A DNA stretch of 41,163 nt from JAWWPY01 sp964412845 (GTDB lineage Bacteria > Actinomycetota > Actinomycetes > Streptosporangiales > Streptosporangiaceae). The DNA lies in NCBI GenBank assembly GCA_964412845.1, contig CAYPQM010000046.1, positions 1 to 41,163 of the forward strand. Direction: 5' to 3'. The notes below the pieces were generated by a model. That model did no database searches. It saw nothing but the letters and a program-made list of their open reading frames with translations, and was not told the DNA's origin. Positions 37,879-41,163 of this stretch are shown here, in pieces (position 1 is the stretch's first letter; each line of letters starts with the position of its first letter). Made by a program: the position numbers and the translations under genes.

Positions 37879-38934
37879 ATGGCCATCGACGAGAACAAGC
37901 TGAACGAATTCCTGGGGCGCTTCGTGTCGGACCTCGGGGCAACGGTCGCGGCGGGCGGCATCGTCCTCGGGCACCGGCTCGGGCTCTTCAACGCGCTCGC
38001 TGAGGGCCCGGCGACGGCGCAGGAACTGGCGTCGCGGACGGAGACCAATCCCCGCTACGTCGCCGAATGGCTGCGCGGCCAGGCGGCCGGCGGTTACCTG
38101 CAGTACGACGCCGGCACCGACAGCTACTCAATGACGGAGGAGCAGGTCTTCGCGCTCACCAACCCCGACGGCCCGCTCTACATGCCGGGGGCCTTCGTGC
38201 TGGCCCTCGGCACGCTGAAGGCCAACGACCGCATCGCCGCCGCGTTCCGGTCCGGCGACGGCATGGGCTGGCACGAGCACGACGAGGATGTGTTCGTCGG
38301 CTGCGAGCAGTTCTTCCGGCCCGGCTACGTCGGAAACCTGGTGGCCTCATGGCTGCCGGCGCTGGACGGCGTCGTCGGCAAGCTGGAAGCCGGTGGGAAG
38401 GGCGCTGACCTGGGCTGCGGCCTCGGGGCATCGACTGTGCTGCTCGGCCAGGCGTACCCGGAATCGAGGTTCATCGGGTCGGACTACCACGAGCGCTCGA
38501 TCGAACTGGCGCGCAAGCGGGCCGCGGACGCCGGCGTGGGTGACCGCGTGCAGTTCGAGGTCGCCCCCGCGGCCGGGTTCTCCGGATCCGACTACGACCT
38601 GATCACCACCTTCGACTGCCTGCATGACATGGGGGATCCGCTCCTGGCGGCGAAGCACATCCGCCAGGCGCTGACCGCCGACGGAACGTGGATGGTGGTC
38701 GAGCCGGCCGCGGCCGACGACGTTTCCGGCAATCTCAACCCGGTCGGCCGGGTCTACTACAACTTCTCCACCCACCTCTGCGTGCCGAACGCGCTGTCCC
38801 AGCCGGGCGGCTACGCGCTCGGCGCGCAGGCGGGCGAGGCGGCGATCCGCCGGATCGCCACCGACGCGGGCTTCACCCGGTTCCGCCGGGCCACCGAGAC
38901 GCCGTTCAATATCGTCTATGAGGCACGTCCGTAA
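37879..38934 (+). CDS. SAM-dependent methyltransferase with N-terminal winged-helix domain (Rv2258c-like)
   Basis: This 351-residue protein starts at ATG 37879 with GGGAGG 7 nt upstream. Residues about 1-95 form a winged-helix/dimerisation domain (LGHRLGLFNALAEGPATAQELASRTETNPRYVAEWLRG). The Rossmann methyltransferase part has ADLGCGLGASTVLLGQAYP with motif I, FIGSDYHERSIELARKRA, and DLITTFDCLHDMGDP. The combination and length match the Mycobacterium Rv2258c family, whose natural substrates are poorly known; small aromatic molecules have been suggested. It is 35 nt upstream of the hydrolase-glycosyltransferase fusion, so probably co-transcribed with it. The pair may form a small modification pathway under the upstream regulator. 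Confidence 0.88.
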   Translation: MAIDENKLNEFLGRFVSDLGATVAAGGIVLGHRLGLFNALAEGPATAQELASRTETNPRYVAEWLRGQAAGGYLQYDAGTDSYSMTEEQVFALTNPDGPLYMPGAFVLALGTLKANDRIAAAFRSGDGMGWHEHDEDVFVGCEQFFRPGYVGNLVASWLPALDGVVGKLEAGGKGADLGCGLGASTVLLGQAYPESRFIGSDYHERSIELARKRAADAGVGDRVQFEVAPAAGFSGSDYDLITTFDCLHDMGDPLLAAKHIRQALTADGTWMVVEPAAADDVSGNLNPVGRVYYNFSTHLCVPNALSQPGGYALGAQAGEAAIRRIATDAGFTRFRRATETPFNIVYEARP

Positions 38935-38969
38935 CGTTCCGCCGCGTACGGCCAGGGAAGGTATGCACG

Positions 38970-41087
38970 ATGCGACCACGTCAGCCAGACCGGCAGGGCT
39001 TCGTTACCCGGAACGGGGTCCGGGTCGCCTATGACGTCTACGGCGCAGGACAGTCCCCGGCGGTCCTGCTGCTGCCGGCGTGGTCCATCGTGCACGCCGC
39101 CCACTGGAAGTTCCAGGTTCCGGTGCTGGCCCGGCACCATCAGGTCATCACCATGGACGGCCGGGGCAACGGGCGCTCCGACCGGCCGACTGACCCAGCC
39201 GCCTACACCGTCGCGGAGTACGTGGCTGATGCCGTGGCGGTCCTCGACGCCACCGGCACCGATCGCGCGGTCATCGCAGGGATGTCGATGGGCGGCCCGC
39301 GGGCGGTTGCGCTGGCCGCCGGGCATCCGGACCGGGTGCTCGGCACCGTCCTGGTGGCCCCGAGGATCGACGTGCTCAGCGCCGACCCGGAGTCAGCGCC
39401 AGGTGGCGGGACCGCAGGCGACCCGTTCACCGATGAGCCAGGTGACGACGCGGCCGGATGGGCGCTGTACAACCAGCACGTCTGGCGGCGCGACTACCGC
39501 ACGTTCGTGGATTTCTTCTGGAGCGCGGTCTTCCCGGAGCCGCACTCCACCAAGCCGATCGAGGACGCTACTGGCTGGGCGCTGGAAACCAGTCCGGAGG
39601 TCCTGATCGCGACCGTGCTGGCACCGCCACCGGCGCGGTCACGTGCCGAACTGGTGGCGCAGATCGAGGCCATCCGCTGCCCCGTGCTGCTGATTCACGG
39701 CACCGAGGATGCCATCATCTCCAGCCGCCACAGCGAGAAGATCGCCGACCTGACTGGCGGTGACCTGCTGCTCATCGACGGCGCTGGGCACTGTCCGCAG
39801 GTGCGCGATCCGGTGGTCGTCAACCGGGCGATGCTGGAGTTCATCAGCCGGGTCAGCCCGCCTGCGCAGCGCGCGGCCCGGCACCAGACCTGGACTCGCG
39901 CCCTCCGCCGGCCGAAGAAGGTCCTCTACCTCTGCTCGCCGATCGGGCTCGGCCATGCCCGCCGTGACCTCGCGATCGCCGGCGAGCTGCGCGCGCGGCA
40001 CGAGGACGTCCAGGTGGACTGGCTGGCCCAGCATCCGGTGACCACCATGCTCGCCGACAGCGGGGGGCATGTGCACCCCGCGTCGGCCTGCCTGGCCAGC
40101 GAGTCCGCGCACATCGCGGACCAGGCGCACGAGCATGACCTGCACGCGTTCCAGGCCATCCGGCGGATGGACGAGATCCTGCTGGCCAATTTCTCGCTGC
40201 TGCAGGATGTCGTCGAATCCGGCGACTATGACCTGGTCGTCGGCGACGAGGCGTGGGATCTGGACTACTTCTGGCATGAGAACCCGGAACTCAAGCGGGC
40301 CGCCTATGTCTGGATGACCGATTTTGTCGGCTGGCTGCCGATGGCCGCCGGCGGCCCCGCCGAGGCCCGGCTCACCGCGGATTACAACGCGGAAATGATC
40401 GAGCACATCGCGCGGTTCAAGCGGATCCGCGACCGGTCGATCTTCGTCGGCGACCCGGACGACATCGTGCCCGACACGTTCGGGCCCGGGCTGCCGTCCA
40501 TCCGGGCCTGGACCGAGGAGCACTACGACTTCACCGGCTACATCACCGGGTTCGATCCCGCGGACCTCAGCCCGGCGCGGCTGGGCCAGCCGCCGACCGT
40601 CGTGGTCACCGTCGGCGGATCCGGGGTCGGAGCGGCACTGCTCGGCGCGGTGATCGACGCGTTCCCGCTGGCCCGCAAGCAGATCCCGGATCTGCGGATG
40701 CTCGCCGTCGCGGGGCCGCGGATCGACCCCGCGAGCCTGCCTGCGCACGACGGGCTCGACATCCGTGGCTACGTCCCCGACCTGCACCGCTACCTGGCGG
40801 GCGCCGACGCGGCCATCGTGCAGGGTGGACTCACCACCGCGATGGAACTCGTGGCCACCCGCCGGCCGTTCCTCTACTTCCCGCTCGGCGGCCACTTCGA
40901 GCAGCGACGCCACGTCCGGCACCGTCTCGACCGGCACCAGGCCGGCCGCTGCATGGAGTTCGGCCAGGCCGATCCGGACGACATCGCCACCGCCCTGGTC
41001 GAGGAAATGTCCCGGCCGGTGAATTACCTTCCCGTGGCGACCGATGGCGCCGCACGCGCGGCGGGCCTGATAGCCGAACTGCTCTGA
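38970..41087 (+). CDS. Fusion of alpha/beta hydrolase and GT-B (GT1/MurG-like) glycosyltransferase
   Basis: One 705-residue chain starts at ATG 38970, with GGGAAGG about 8 nt upstream. Residues about 10-295 are an alpha/beta hydrolase: Ser106 in GMSMGG, Asp247 in HGTEDAI and His274 in GAGHCPQ make a full triad. After a short basic linker (about 296-315), residues 316-705 form a GT-B transferase: GLGHARRD (with His329) near its N-terminus, and in the donor half VTVGGSG, QGGLTTAMELV (from 618) and GGHFEQRRHV. It has no signal peptide or membrane helix. No stop codon or shift interrupts the junction. Possible roles include making and hydrolysing a glycosidic or ester conjugate. The two families are clear; their joint function is unknown. 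Confidence 0.88.
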   Translation: MRPRQPDRQGFVTRNGVRVAYDVYGAGQSPAVLLLPAWSIVHAAHWKFQVPVLARHHQVITMDGRGNGRSDRPTDPAAYTVAEYVADAVAVLDATGTDRAVIAGMSMGGPRAVALAAGHPDRVLGTVLVAPRIDVLSADPESAPGGGTAGDPFTDEPGDDAAGWALYNQHVWRRDYRTFVDFFWSAVFPEPHSTKPIEDATGWALETSPEVLIATVLAPPPARSRAELVAQIEAIRCPVLLIHGTEDAIISSRHSEKIADLTGGDLLLIDGAGHCPQVRDPVVVNRAMLEFISRVSPPAQRAARHQTWTRALRRPKKVLYLCSPIGLGHARRDLAIAGELRARHEDVQVDWLAQHPVTTMLADSGGHVHPASACLASESAHIADQAHEHDLHAFQAIRRMDEILLANFSLLQDVVESGDYDLVVGDEAWDLDYFWHENPELKRAAYVWMTDFVGWLPMAAGGPAEARLTADYNAEMIEHIARFKRIRDRSIFVGDPDDIVPDTFGPGLPSIRAWTEEHYDFTGYITGFDPADLSPARLGQPPTVVVTVGGSGVGAALLGAVIDAFPLARKQIPDLRMLAVAGPRIDPASLPAHDGLDIRGYVPDLHRYLAGADAAIVQGGLTTAMELVATRRPFLYFPLGGHFEQRRHVRHRLDRHQAGRCMEFGQADPDDIATALVEEMSRPVNYLPVATDGAARAAGLIAELL

Positions 41088-41092
41088 GCCCG

Positions 41093-41163
41093 CCGGGTCA
41101 GCCGGGCGGCCGGGTCAGCCGGGCGGCCGGGTCAGCCGGGCGGCCGGGTCAGCCGGGCGGCCG
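41093..41163. repeat. 17-bp tandem repeats at the right window end
   Basis: CCGGGTCAGCCGGGCGG occurs at 41093-41109, 41110-41126, 41127-41143 and 41144-41160, and a further copy begins at 41161. The array starts 5 nt after the fusion-gene stop and continues to the last base, so its full length is not visible. The sequence ending inside a repeat fits a contig break. Confidence 0.92.

Noticed and set aside
16404..41163. The repeat arrays as a CRISPR locus
   Set aside because: Units are contiguous head-to-tail without unique spacers, differ between sites, and no cas gene is present.

Overview
The window is very GC-rich and has the coding style of a mycelial actinobacterium: ATGA/GTGA stop-start overlaps, frequent GTG starts, a DUF5753/DUF397 pair at the left edge, a large SARP/LAL-type regulator (winged helix, BTAD, AAA, TPR), and twin-arginine and lipoprotein signals. 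No rRNA, tRNA, CRISPR array, transposase or phage gene was recognised. Two runs of exactly 100 N (23517-23616 and 34067-34166) mark scaffold gaps. Both lie inside short tandem repeats, and the window itself ends inside another repeat array. All functions below are inferred from motifs and context; no database search was run.

Left part (1-12.4 kb): accessory and housekeeping genes. They are the end of a DUF5753 regulator with its DUF397 partner, a small two-helix membrane protein with an AT-rich upstream element, a Baeyer-Villiger-type monooxygenase coupled to an HSL-family esterase, a VOC protein, a NYN-LOTUS putative RNase, an orphan membrane histidine kinase overlapping a PotD-like binding protein, a Doc toxin/antitoxin pair with a palindromic operator, a DUF1801 protein and a prolyl-oligopeptidase-type peptidase.

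Centre (12.5-25.2 kb): an apparently complete L-rhamnose locus. On the minus strand it runs rhaT-rhaP-rhaQ-rhaS (ABC importer), rhaM (mutarotase), rhaI (isomerase), rhaEW (aldolase-dehydrogenase fusion), a 71-residue LuxR-type HTH protein, and rhaB (kinase). A LacI-family regulator is transcribed divergently. The region between rhaT and the regulator holds three sites fitting TGnnnCGTTnCA. One lies just downstream of a predicted rhaT promoter and another overlaps the predicted regulator promoter. The inferred route is import, anomer interconversion, rhamnose to rhamnulose to rhamnulose-1-phosphate, then cleavage to dihydroxyacetone phosphate and L-lactaldehyde with oxidation of the latter. Several junctions in this operon carry GC-rich tandem repeats of unrelated sequence, and a perfect 18-bp hairpin separates rhaS from rhaM.

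Right part (25.3-41.2 kb): a ferredoxin-reductase-like flavoprotein; a tightly overlapping minus-strand four-gene operon encoding a 6-pyruvoyl/6-carboxytetrahydropterin synthase-like protein, a methyltransferase, a GT4 glycosyltransferase and a short-chain dehydrogenase (a candidate modified-pterin pathway); a secreted peptidoglycan amidase; a TPR protein followed by a class III aminotransferase; the large BTAD-AAA regulator; a Rv2258c-like methyltransferase; and an unusual single-chain fusion of an alpha/beta hydrolase with a GT-B glycosyltransferase.

The best candidates for something undescribed are the pterin-glycosyl-methyl operon, the hydrolase-glycosyltransferase fusion, the kinase/binding-protein pair, the LuxR-type HTH inside the rhamnose operon, and the recurrent tandem repeats.
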